Below, in pieces: positions 56,528-64,000 of a stretch of 64,000 nt of DNA. Position 1 is the stretch's first letter. Every line of letters starts with the position of its first letter. Where the stretch lies: NCBI RefSeq assembly GCF_001298445.1, contig NZ_CP012036.1, forward strand, positions 7,007,525 through 7,071,524. Reading direction: 5' to 3'. The notes beneath the pieces are model-generated. The model searched no databases. It was not told the DNA's origin and saw only the letters and a program-made list of their open reading frames with translations. This DNA is from Nostoc piscinale CENA21 (lineage in GTDB: Bacteria > Cyanobacteriota > Cyanobacteriia > Cyanobacteriales > Nostocaceae). Position numbers and translations under genes: made by a program.

Positions 56528-57091
56528 GTGAAAAAATTTACGCCTATTCTGTGGCTCCAAAGACCGATTCATTGGAGCCTGATTTTTGGCTTAATCAGCT
56601 TACTTGTATCTTGTGGTGCCAGTGAGATTCCCCTGGGGCCGACTTCGTTAAATAGCCGTTACACAGAAGAACAACCGACGTTAAGTGGTAACGGTCGGTT
56701 CTTGGCATTTGTTTCAAATCGTAATGGTAGTCACCAGTTATTAATGTACGATTTGCAACAGCAAACATTTGTGAGAATTCCAGGTTTAAATCGACCAGAG
56801 ACGATTAGTGAAAGCCCTAGCTTGAGCTATACAGGGCGTTATATTGTTTATTTAACTAGCGACCAAGGTAGACCAGTAGTAGCTCTTTATGATCGCGCCA
56901 TACAACAGTCGCAAATTCTCACACCTGCCTATCGTGGCTGGGTGCGAAATCCTGGTGTTAGTCCTGATGGACGTTATGTTGTGTTTGAAACAGCCAGCCG
57001 TGGTCAATGGGATATTGAAGTTTTAGACCGTGGCCCGAATGTTGAATTAGATATTCCTAATGGGGCGGCGGTGGATGGGCCGACGAATTGA
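56528..57091 (+). CDS. TolB-like beta-propeller lipoprotein (1)
   Basis: GTG start at 56528. The 187-residue protein has a signal sequence with lipobox LLVSCGAS (Cys near residue 29), so it is probably anchored to a membrane facing the periplasm. Three blade-like repeats follow (PTLSGNGRFLAFVSNRNGSH; PSLSYTGRYIVYLTSDQGRP; VSPDGRYVVFETASRGQWD), which are TolB/WD40-like. It is followed at 57178 by a homologue that shares the blade pattern and the PLDIP-like end, so the pair arose by duplication. Confidence 0.85.
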   Translation: MKKFTPILWLQRPIHWSLIFGLISLLVSCGASEIPLGPTSLNSRYTEEQPTLSGNGRFLAFVSNRNGSHQLLMYDLQQQTFVRIPGLNRPETISESPSLSYTGRYIVYLTSDQGRPVVALYDRAIQQSQILTPAYRGWVRNPGVSPDGRYVVFETASRGQWDIEVLDRGPNVELDIPNGAAVDGPTN

Positions 57092-57177
57092 GGAGATATA
57101 GAGATAGGGGGGACAAGGAAGACAAGGGAGACAGGGAGATGAGGGGAAATTGACAAAGGACTAATGACTATTGACTA

Positions 57178-57705
57178 ATGACCAAACGTACTATTTTTAT
57201 CCCTATATTTGCTTGCTGTAGTTTACTAACTGGTTGTTTTGGCTATCCCCGGTTGGTGAGTTATCCGTTTGATCCGGGGGGACGAAGTATTAATAGTTTG
57301 GCTTCGGAATTAAGTCCGCAAACTTCTGGGAGATATATTGTTTTTATTAGCGATCGCCGGGGTAGCCAAGATGTTTATATGTTTGATACCCTGACGCGCA
57401 ATTTAATTGATTTACCTGGTTTAAATGCTTTAGATACGATCGCCTCTCACCCTAGCGTTTCCCAAGATGGTCGTTATATTGTGTTTGCTGCTAGTCGTCA
57501 GGGGCGATCGGCGATTTTTTTATATGACCGCGAAACCCGTCAATCTCGCAATTTAACTAATAATTTGCAAGCCGAAGTTCGTCACCCGACTATTAGTGCT
57601 GATGGTAGCCGCATTGCCTTTGAGTCAAGTAATAACGGGCAGTGGGATATTTTAGTTTATGACCGTTTTGGGCGACCATTGGACATACCCCAAGATCCTC
57701 GATAA
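57178..57705 (+). CDS. TolB-like beta-propeller lipoprotein (2)
   Basis: The 175-residue paralogue of the preceding gene begins MTKRTIFIPIFACCSLLTGC with a lipobox at residue 20. It has three blade repeats (TSGRYIVFISDRRGSQDVYM; VSQDGRYIVFAASRQGRSAI; ISADGSRIAFESSNNGQWDI). Three blades cannot close a propeller alone, so dimerisation or pairing with the first protein is likely (inference). TGACTAATGAC-type repeats fill the gap before it. Confidence 0.85.
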   Translation: MTKRTIFIPIFACCSLLTGCFGYPRLVSYPFDPGGRSINSLASELSPQTSGRYIVFISDRRGSQDVYMFDTLTRNLIDLPGLNALDTIASHPSVSQDGRYIVFAASRQGRSAIFLYDRETRQSRNLTNNLQAEVRHPTISADGSRIAFESSNNGQWDILVYDRFGRPLDIPQDPR

Positions 57706-57858
57706 AAATAGGGAGTTGGGAGTTGGGAATAAGGTTTTAGATATAGGGTATGAGGGGTGGGAGGTGTGGGAGGATGGTGAAGAAATCTTTATCAAGAACA
57801 ACCAACAAAAGCACAACAAGCTTTTGCTTTAGTAAGTTCTCTACTTTACGGCAAGGAA

Positions 57859-59331
57859 ATGTACCTTCTTGCCCAAACTTTAGCAGCATTTCAATATACA
57901 AAAGAAATATCGACTATTACTACTCTGCAAATACCAACTTTCCCCCAAGAGCCTCTTTTACGTCCTAGCACTTGGAAAGCTCTTAAAAGTTTAGGTCGTG
58001 TAATAGAAGATATCCAGTTTGTTAACAAAAGTGTATCTCGTTCCGCGAGGTCTTTCGCTCTTAACCGTGCTTTAGGTGAACTTACAAGTATTCTAAAGAC
58101 AGCCGATAACTTACCACAAGCTGAACGCGGTTTAATTGTAGACATTACCCAAACTTGGCAAGAAAGCCTATTACAAATTGCTGGTGAAATTGGAGAAATT
58201 TCCATCACTAAGCCTGTAAATAATCCTTATGTCATAGGTGACCCAGTGCAAGGTAATCTCTTTGTTGGCAGAGAAGATATCATCAGACAACTAGAAGAAA
58301 TCTGGGTGATGGGTAATCAACTCCAGTCAGTGGTTTTATATGGTCACAGGCGTATGGGTAAAACTTCAATTTTGCTGAATGCGTCTCAATGTTTAGGTTC
58401 AGGCATCCAATTAGCTTACGTCAACCTGCTGCGGTTGGGAAATGTACCCCAAGGTGTGGGTGAGGTGTTAATAGCAATTAGTGATGAAATTGCTCAAACA
58501 GTGAAACTTCCGCCACCAAATGACGCTGATTTATTGAATCTTCCTTATAGAACTTTTGAACGTTATTTAAAACAGATAGAAACCAGTTTAGAAACTGGCT
58601 TAATTATTGCCTTAGATGAATTTGAGAAAATTGAGGAACTCATCGAAGCCGGAAAAATCCCTCCAGACTTTATGGGTTATTTGCGGGGGTTGGTGCAAAT
58701 GAGTTCTAAAATTGCTTTTGCTTTTGCTGGGTTGCATACTTTAGAAGAAATGACCTCAGATTACTTTCAACCTTTTTTCGCCAGCATTATTCCTATTCAT
58801 GTCAACTTTCAAGAACGTGCAGCTACTCGCCAAATTTTAGCTAACCCAGATGAAGATTTTCTCCTTGACTACACCCCAGAAGCTTTAGACGAAATTTATG
58901 CTTTAACTCATGGTCAACCATATTTAGTCCAACTGGTGGGATTTTATTTAGTGCGGCGCTACAATGACCAAGTATTTGAGCAAGGAAGACCCCGCGACCC
59001 TGTTTTTACAATTGAAGATGTAGAAGCTGTGATTAGTGACCCTGAGTTTTTCCAGCGCGGACGCTACTATTTTGATGGGGTTTGGGGTCAAGCGGCGCAA
59101 GGTGCAAAGGGTCAGCAGGAAATATTAAAGGTACTTGCACCTCAGCTAGAAGGGTTAAGTTTTGATGCGTTAGCTGAGTCTACAGGGATGAAAAGTGATA
59201 GCTTACAGGCAGCTTTAGATACTTTAAAGCGTCATGATGTAGTGGCAGAAATTGAGGGACGCTGGCTAATTATAGTAGAACTATTCCGTCGTTCTGTTGT
59301 GCGATGGAGAATAGGAGACTCGAACCCCTGA
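57859..59331 (+). CDS. AAA/STAND-type NTPase fragment running into tRNA-Ala
   Basis: About 490 residues. The ATPase part has GREDIIRQLEEIWVMGNQLQ, Walker A YGHRRMGKTSIL (about 170-180), Walker B TGLIIALDEFEK, and a C-terminal winged-helix region (SFDALAESTGMKSDSLQAAL). The N-terminal part (residues 1-130) is helical with no match. The frame is open from 57781, with LYQEQPTKAQQAFALVSSLL before the first ATG, so the true start may be lost or lie in repeats. The last nine residues come from the antisense of the tRNA gene. Both ends thus look truncated. Such ATPases often belong to larger signalling or defence-like proteins. Confidence 0.6.
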   Translation: MYLLAQTLAAFQYTKEISTITTLQIPTFPQEPLLRPSTWKALKSLGRVIEDIQFVNKSVSRSARSFALNRALGELTSILKTADNLPQAERGLIVDITQTWQESLLQIAGEIGEISITKPVNNPYVIGDPVQGNLFVGREDIIRQLEEIWVMGNQLQSVVLYGHRRMGKTSILLNASQCLGSGIQLAYVNLLRLGNVPQGVGEVLIAISDEIAQTVKLPPPNDADLLNLPYRTFERYLKQIETSLETGLIIALDEFEKIEELIEAGKIPPDFMGYLRGLVQMSSKIAFAFAGLHTLEEMTSDYFQPFFASIIPIHVNFQERAATRQILANPDEDFLLDYTPEALDEIYALTHGQPYLVQLVGFYLVRRYNDQVFEQGRPRDPVFTIEDVEAVISDPEFFQRGRYYFDGVWGQAAQGAKGQQEILKVLAPQLEGLSFDALAESTGMKSDSLQAALDTLKRHDVVAEIEGRWLIIVELFRRSVVRWRIGDSNP

Positions 59332-59377
59332 CCTCTGCGGTGCGATCGCAGCACTCTACCAACTGAGCTAATTCCCC
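59305..59377 (-). tRNA. tRNA-Ala (CGC)
   Basis: 73 nt on the minus strand: acceptor GGGGAAT/ATTCTCC with the G3.U70 identity pair, discriminator A, anticodon arm CTGCG-ATCGCAC-CGCAG with anticodon CGC (59342-59344), T-arm AGGGG-TTCGAGT-CTCCT. The anticodon arm contains a full HIP1 octamer, GCGATCGC. It overlaps the ATPase ORF end by 27 bases on the other strand. Confidence 0.93.
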
Positions 59378-59391
59378 GCTACCAGAGTATT

Positions 59392-60120
59392 CTAACATTC
59401 ACTTACCCTTGGCTGCGGTTCTTTGCCAGAAAAGACATTCTGCACTCGTTCAAGTTCTAAATCAGTCAAATAATCTACAGTCCAGTTACAGCAACGCTGA
59501 AGCATGTGGAAAGGATAGGTATTGGCTACACCTACAACTTTCATGTTGGCTAGTTTTGCTGCTTGGATACCTGCGGGGGTGTCTTCAAGGGCGATACATT
59601 CTTGCGGTTGCAAATTTAATTCGGGATATTGTAGGTTGAAGCGTTCCACGGCTAACAAATAACCATCTGGTTTGGGTTTACTAGTGGTGATGTCGTCACC
59701 TGCAACAATAACTGTAAAGTAGTCTGCGAGTTTGGCGCGGTTGAGTACTAATTCAATTTCTTTGCGGAGTGCGCCACTAACTAAACCTAAATGAAGATTT
59801 TGGGAACGCACTTGATAAATTAAATCTTCTACACCTGAATATATGGGCAGTTTCTCTAATTTCTCCAATTCCAGTACATAAGCTTCAGCTTTGCGGTGAA
59901 GTAGCTGGTTGAGATACTCTTCCGTGACTACTCTACCACGATTTGCCAGCAGTTCTTGAAAACAAGCGCGATCGCTCCTGCCCAAACAAGCCTGACGCTC
60001 TTGGGGTTTTTGGGGTTGGAGATTCTCATTCACGAGAATCTCATCGATTAATTGCAGGTGAATGCGTTCATCGTTAATGATGACACCATTAAAATCAAAC
60101 AGAACTGCCTTTAAACTCAT
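59392..60120 (-). CDS. HAD-superfamily phosphatase, beta-phosphoglucomutase-like
   Basis: The 242-residue protein starts MSLKAVLFDFNGVIINDERI, with the HAD motif DxNG (nucleophile Asp at residue 9). It has the helical cap, motif II LVSGALRKEI, motif III Lys in TTSKPKPDGYLLAVER and motif IV ALEDTPAGIQAAK. Sugar-phosphate or phosphoglycolate-like substrates are typical. The start codon overlaps the end of the methyltransferase gene by four bases (ATGA), so the two are translationally coupled. Confidence 0.92.
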   Translation of the reverse strand: MSLKAVLFDFNGVIINDERIHLQLIDEILVNENLQPQKPQERQACLGRSDRACFQELLANRGRVVTEEYLNQLLHRKAEAYVLELEKLEKLPIYSGVEDLIYQVRSQNLHLGLVSGALRKEIELVLNRAKLADYFTVIVAGDDITTSKPKPDGYLLAVERFNLQYPELNLQPQECIALEDTPAGIQAAKLANMKVVGVANTYPFHMLQRCCNWTVDYLTDLELERVQNVFSGKEPQPRVSEC

Positions 60121-61032
60121 GCCGTTATGCCAAATACTGGAGATTCTAAACCCTCCAAATCATTATTATCTATTGTGTTGTCTATTGATCCCTGACTGTG
60201 CTGGCGGACTGTGGCTTGCTTTGCTGAACCTGTGATTAGAGTTGGTTTTATACCGCTACTTACTTGATGTATCCACCAAACATCTTCGGTGCGTACCCCT
60301 TGAAACCCCGCCGCACCCAGACGCGCATCTACACTATCAGCCGCATACTCATGAATATAGGGTTCCTCAAAGATATTATTCAGCCAATCTAACTGACGCA
60401 GGGTTTTTTGATTGCCATCTAAAATTAAAACCTGTCCCCCAGCTACTAATAACCGAAAGCTTTCTTGCAAAATTGCTTGGGTAACTGCACTTGGTGTTTC
60501 GTGAAATAGTAAAGACACGGTAACTAAATCAAATGAAGCATCAGGGAAATTAGTTTGCGCGGCGTTGCCATGTCGCCAGAGAATATTTAAATTGGCAGTT
60601 CTGGCTTTATCTTCTGCCCTGACCAGCATATATGGCGACAAGTCCAAACCAATCACTTCCGCTTGAGGGAAAGCTTGTTTTAACATCAAAGTGGTGGAAC
60701 CCGTACCACAACCCAAATCAAGTATGCGCCTTGGTTGAACTTTCACCGCATCAATCAAAGCTTGACGCACCCAAGTTTCATTCGGTGGTAGGGCGTATTC
60801 CGTAATTGGGTCATAACTTACCGCCGCACTAGAATTGAGATATCCGCCTTTGATACCGTGAAAATTTTGCTTGTAGTACGCAGGAATTGTCACATCCGCA
60901 GAACGAATGCGATCGCCCTCTGTTTCCCAATCAATACTCAGCGCGTATCTTTGTAACTTCTCCTCATCAATCAGAAAACGTACTACTGGAGATAAAAAAA
61001 CGTTCCCAGATGGTATCTTGCGCCGTTGCCAT
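60117..61032 (-). CDS. Class I SAM-dependent methyltransferase (frameshifted)
   Basis: The ATG at 61032 gives MATAQDTIWERF, which breaks in a run of seven T on the coding strand (A7 at 60994-61000). With one base less it continues LSPVVRFLIDEEKLQRYALS to 60117, 304 residues. Without that, only a non-standard start MILWQRRKIPSG would be read. The core has motif I ILDLGCGTGSTTLMLKQ, AEVIGLDLSPYM and PDASFDLVTVSLLFHE. The substrate is unknown. It is coupled to the HAD phosphatase gene, so both may act in one pathway. Confidence 0.87.
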
Positions 61033-61251
61033 AATATCAATTTTGACCTGATTCACTAGTCATTTTATTGACAAATTTTAATGTATCTTGCCAAAATCTG
61101 CTTTGCTAACCAAGCACCAGGATTGACAGCCATCCAATTCTTGTATTACAAATATATTACAAGTAATATTATGCAGGCAATTTATCGAAACTCAATGCAA
61201 AACTTGATTTACAGCAGAATTATCACCATCCAATATATCTAAAACAACAAA

Positions 61252-62746
61252 ATGCCTTACGAAAACTTAGAAATTAACACACAAACACCCGTTTTATCTT
61301 GGGCAAATCATCCTTTAGCAAAGGATGAAACCAAGATGGCGCAAAATGTGGCATCACTACCATTTGTATTTAAACATGTTGCTTTAATGCCAGATGTGCA
61401 TTTAGGCAAAGGTGCTTTAGTTGGTTCTGTAATTGCTACAAAAGATGCCATCATACCTGCGGCTGTGGGCGTGGATCTTGGTTGTGGAATGTCTGCCATC
61501 AAAATGCCATTTAATGGCAATAAATTAGAAGGCAAACTTAAAAAAATTCGCCTCGATATTGAGGCTGCAATTCCCATAGGATTCAACGAAAATAAAGAAA
61601 TTGAAAAATCAGTTACTAACTGGCAACGTTGGCATGATTTTCAAGATTTGCACCCTGGTGTGCAGGACTTAGAAAATAAAGCGATGAAACAAATGGGTTC
61701 TCTTGGCGGGGGTAAAAGATTGCCCCTTACTGTAGTAATACAGTAATCAAAACTCGTCCAAATCGGTGAAGGCTGAGATTGCTAATACCGAGGGAAGCGT
61801 TAAAACGCCCCGTAGAGAGCAGAGGGACTTGGGCATCCTAAATAGCTAATAATTTAGGATGAAGGTGTGCTCCGAACTATACCGAACAAGAAGGTATAGA
61901 ATCAAGCAGAAATGACTTGATCGATTGCTACTTTCATTTATTGAAAGTGCTTAATAGAAGTCGAAATAGTGTAGAAATAAGGCTATGGAGACTCAATAAA
62001 TTAAGCCAGCAATCAGTAACAAATTGAATCATTTTATTGAAGTGTGCCTTGATACAGAGAACCAAGTTTGGCTAATGTTACATTCTGGTTCACGTAATAT
62101 TGGGAATAAATTAGCTCAATGTCACATTAATACTGCTAAAGAATTAGCCAAGATGGCAGGGAATAATTTACCTGATCCAGATTTAGCTTATTTTGTGGCT
62201 AATACACCAGAATTTCAGGCTTACTGGAATGATTTGCAGTGGGTGCAAGACTATGCACGTTTCAACCGCGATGTCATGATGATGCGTTTTAAGCACATTA
62301 TTGAAAAACATTTGGCGGGTGGAAAAGTAACTAAGCCTTTATTGCAGGTAAATTGTCATCACAATTACGCTGAAAAAGAAGTTCATTTTGGCGAAGATGT
62401 GTATGTCACTCGTAAAGGAGCAGTCCGCGCCCAAACAGAAGATTATGGGATTATTCCTGGTTCAATGGGGGCGAAATCTTTCATTGTCAAAGGCAAAGGT
62501 AATGCTCATAGTTTCTGTTCTTGTAGTCATGGTGCTGGCAGATTATTATCCAGAAATAAAGCCAAAAATGTTTACACCCTTGATGACTTAATTGAACAGA
62601 CTAAAGGTGTAGAATGCCGCAAAGATAATGATGTTTTAGATGAAATTCCAGGCGCTTATAAACCAATTGAGCAAGTAATGGAAAATCAATCTGATTTAGT
62701 CGAAGTTGTGGCGACACTCAAGCAAGTTGTGTGTGTCAAGGGTTAA
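61252..62746 (+). CDS. rtcB: RNA-splicing ligase RtcB, interrupted by an intron
   Basis: RtcB joins 2',3'-cyclic-phosphate or 3'-phosphate RNA ends to 5'-OH ends, using GTP and Mn2+. Exon 1 (61252-61713) codes for 154 residues with DVHLGKG and the metal-binding Cys in GVDLGCGMSAIK. Exon 2 (62027-62746) codes for 239 residues with NHFIEV, LHSGSRNIGNKL, CHHNYAE and the guanylated His in SFCSCSHGAGRLLS. Joined, they give a 393-residue protein in which GSLGGG and NHFIEV meet as in other RtcB proteins. The 313 nt between would add ten codons and a stop at 61744-61746. So function requires splicing. The reading frame is preserved in both exons, which argues for an active gene. Confidence 0.92.
61714..62026 (+). 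ncRNA. Group I self-splicing intron in rtcB
   Basis: The 5' exon ends in GGGGGU. Intron bases 61722-61727 (GCCCCU) pair with it as P1, with the G.U wobble at the splice site. GAUU (61718-61721) pairs with the 3' exon start AAUC as P10. The intron ends in G (62026). P2 is an 8-bp hairpin with GUAA loop (61727-61746). The R-like GUAGAGAGCA (61812-61821) and S-like AAGGUGUGCUCC (61862-61873, consensus AAGAUAUAGUCC) pair GAGCA/UGCUC as P7; between them lies P8, CATCCTAAAT/ATTTAGGATG (61834-61861). P9-type hairpins follow (CTATACC/GGTATAG and others). Phase 0, no ORF. The subgroup is not assigned, and P3-P6 remain approximate. Confidence 0.85.
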
Positions 62747-62809
62747 AGTAGCCAGAACAAGAAAGTGGCGGGTATGAATCCTCCACTTTCTTGATAATGA
62801 ATAGAAAAT

Positions 62810-64000
62810 CTACACCACGGTTGAAAGATTGATTTTGACAATTAAATCATTAAAGTCGCGATCGCCACCACCAGATAAATCTTCAAAACCAAAAGTATTA
62901 CTTGCTAATAAGCGAATGTGATCAATTTTGTCAGCATTAGCACCCAAAAACGGGAAATAAATTGCCGGATTATTATTTGGATTACTATCTAACAGTGCAT
63001 CGGGACGACCATTCACAATAATAAACGGAACAAATATTCCCCCTGGTTGGAAAGTACCAGTAAAAGAGGCGCTACCTTGATTACTCACAGCCAAATCAAT
63101 CCCCGCAACTCGATTACGCACCGCCGCTTCAATATAACCTGCTTGTCCTGTAAGTAAATCAACCTTGCCGTCACCATTGGTATCAATTCCCCCATTTTCA
63201 TCAACTACCTGATAAAAGCCGACATAGTTGTCATAGGCTGCTTCTCTGTAAACAGAAAATTCGGCTTTAACGGCAGTTTTAACATCTCGTAAATCAATCA
63301 ATTCCCCTTGGAAATTATTTTGCAGATTTGTACCCAAAGGTAAATCTTGATCTGTTTGCTGAATTTTCACTACTAAATGATTAAACTCTGTAGCATTGTT
63401 ATTAAAAGGGTCTTTCCAACCTACAGAAAAAGCATTCTCACCCAAGTCAGTAATTTTTTGTGTGGTGACACTAGAAAACAGTAACTTGTTAATTAAGCCG
63501 GGATTGTTGCGTACAGAATCAAGGGTACCATCTGTCACTAATAAAAAGCGGAAATTCTGACTACTATCTAGTTCTAATATGCTGCTGAGATTGTTATAGT
63601 CAAAGCCTTTAGGGTTATTATTTAGCGCCGATAAAATCACCCTTGACCTGGTTAATGCTGCTTCGGCATAACCATTTGCACCAGGAGCAATACCATCAAT
63701 CGTACCTTGAGCATCATCAACAGTAAATAAACCCAGTTCATTGACAACATTGGCACTACGTCCAGTCAACTGGACTTTTAGTCTAATTTTTTGATTTTCG
63801 CCTGACAAGAAAAAGACATCATCTTTGGGGTTAGTCAGTCCCGTTGTTTCATTTATCCCCACATTCACATTACGAGTAACAGCAACACTCTCGGCGGAGC
63901 CATCATAAACAAGAAAACTGATAGTGCGGATGCCAACGCTAGGGTTATTGCTGCTGTTGCGATATTTAATACTTCGTAGTGCTGCTTGATATTGAGCAAC
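62810..64000 (-). CDS. DUF4114 domain surface protein (C-terminal part)
   Basis: The frame is open to the right edge, so at least 396 residues are seen and the N-terminus is outside. Beyond 63868 it reads RSIKYRNSSNNPSVGIRTIS, a cadherin-like or calcium-binding repeat pattern. The C-terminal half holds two related blocks, each ending in a DUF4114-type strand (NHLVVKIQQTD; GGGDRDFNDLIVKINLS). The sequence GIDTNGDGKVDLLTG resembles a Ca-binding loop. Such modules end large extracellular or cell-surface proteins of cyanobacteria, often secreted by type I systems. No retained export signal was identified by eye. Confidence 0.75.
   Translation of the reverse strand, partial: VAQYQAALRSIKYRNSSNNPSVGIRTISFLVYDGSAESVAVTRNVNVGINETTGLTNPKDDVFFLSGENQKIRLKVQLTGRSANVVNELGLFTVDDAQGTIDGIAPGANGYAEAALTRSRVILSALNNNPKGFDYNNLSSILELDSSQNFRFLLVTDGTLDSVRNNPGLINKLLFSSVTTQKITDLGENAFSVGWKDPFNNNATEFNHLVVKIQQTDQDLPLGTNLQNNFQGELIDLRDVKTAVKAEFSVYREAAYDNYVGFYQVVDENGGIDTNGDGKVDLLTGQAGYIEAAVRNRVAGIDLAVSNQGSASFTGTFQPGGIFVPFIIVNGRPDALLDSNPNNNPAIYFPFLGANADKIDHIRLLASNTFGFEDLSGGGDRDFNDLIVKINLSTVV

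Noticed and set aside
61714..62026. Transposon remnant, IStron or group II intron as the explanation for the rtcB interruption
   Set aside because: There is no target duplication at the borders, no transposase piece, no GUGYG start and no domain V hairpin. P1/P10 pairing, terminal G and the R/S core fit group I instead.
62388..62591. Second-frame ORF in exon 2 of rtcB
   Set aside because: It overlaps the conserved RtcB reading frame with the catalytic His; there is no independent support.

Overview
The window comes from a filamentous, heterocyst-type cyanobacterium (Nostocales; Nostoc/Anabaena/Calothrix-like). The evidence is the very frequent HIP1 octamer GCGATCGC, the photosynthesis genes psbV, petE, petJ, psbX and a Ycf66 gene, the hormogonium motility (hmp) locus, and dispersed heptamer-type repeats between genes. 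It looks like ordinary chromosome, with no CRISPR array, complete insertion sequence or prophage seen.

Layout. 1-2.4 kb: the end of a formylglycine-generating-enzyme-like gene, then a repeat-rich accessory patch (DUF559 nuclease between inverted repeats, broken DUF433 gene). 2.4-10.8 kb: accD, an MFS transporter, and a sugar ABC importer whose binding-protein and permease genes are separated by an opposing AAA+ ATPase gene. 10.9-13.2 kb: thylakoid electron-transfer genes psbV, petE, petJ. 13.4-18 kb: a type I secretion ABC transporter with its parvulin isomerase, and a VTE6-like phytyl-phosphate kinase. 18.4-32.1 kb: mixed metabolism (VOC protein, lipase, rsmE, cytochrome P450, DUF1400 hydrolase, msrB, prolyl oligopeptidase) with several broken genes. 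32.2-44.8 kb: the hmp chemotaxis-like locus, hmpA-B-C-D-E on the minus strand with hmpF divergent; it governs type IV pilus motility of hormogonia. 44.9-50.6 kb: tilS, ccsA, a DUF3352 gene, chorismate lyase, tRNA-Leu(GAG). 50.7-57.7 kb: a structured RNA candidate, accC, an orphan glycosyltransferase, YggT, psbX, Ycf66 and two TolB-like lipoproteins. 57.9-64 kb: an ATPase fragment running into tRNA-Ala(CGC), a HAD phosphatase and a methyltransferase in one operon, rtcB, and the end of a DUF4114 surface protein.

The most interesting element is in rtcB, the gene of the RNA ligase RtcB. A 313-nt segment (61714-62026) interrupts the conserved GGG|NHF motif at a codon boundary. It shows the signs of a group I self-splicing intron: 5' exon ending in U, P1 with a G.U wobble, P10, last intron base G, R/S elements forming P7, a 10-bp P8, and a P2 hairpin with a GUAA loop. 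It carries no ORF. Unspliced, the ligase would stop after 164 residues.

A second pattern is that at least nine single-base frameshifts, almost all +1 in A/T homopolymers, break otherwise well-preserved genes, including hmpF. This points to sequencing error or transcriptional slippage more than to decay, so most of these are listed as one gene with a frameshift.
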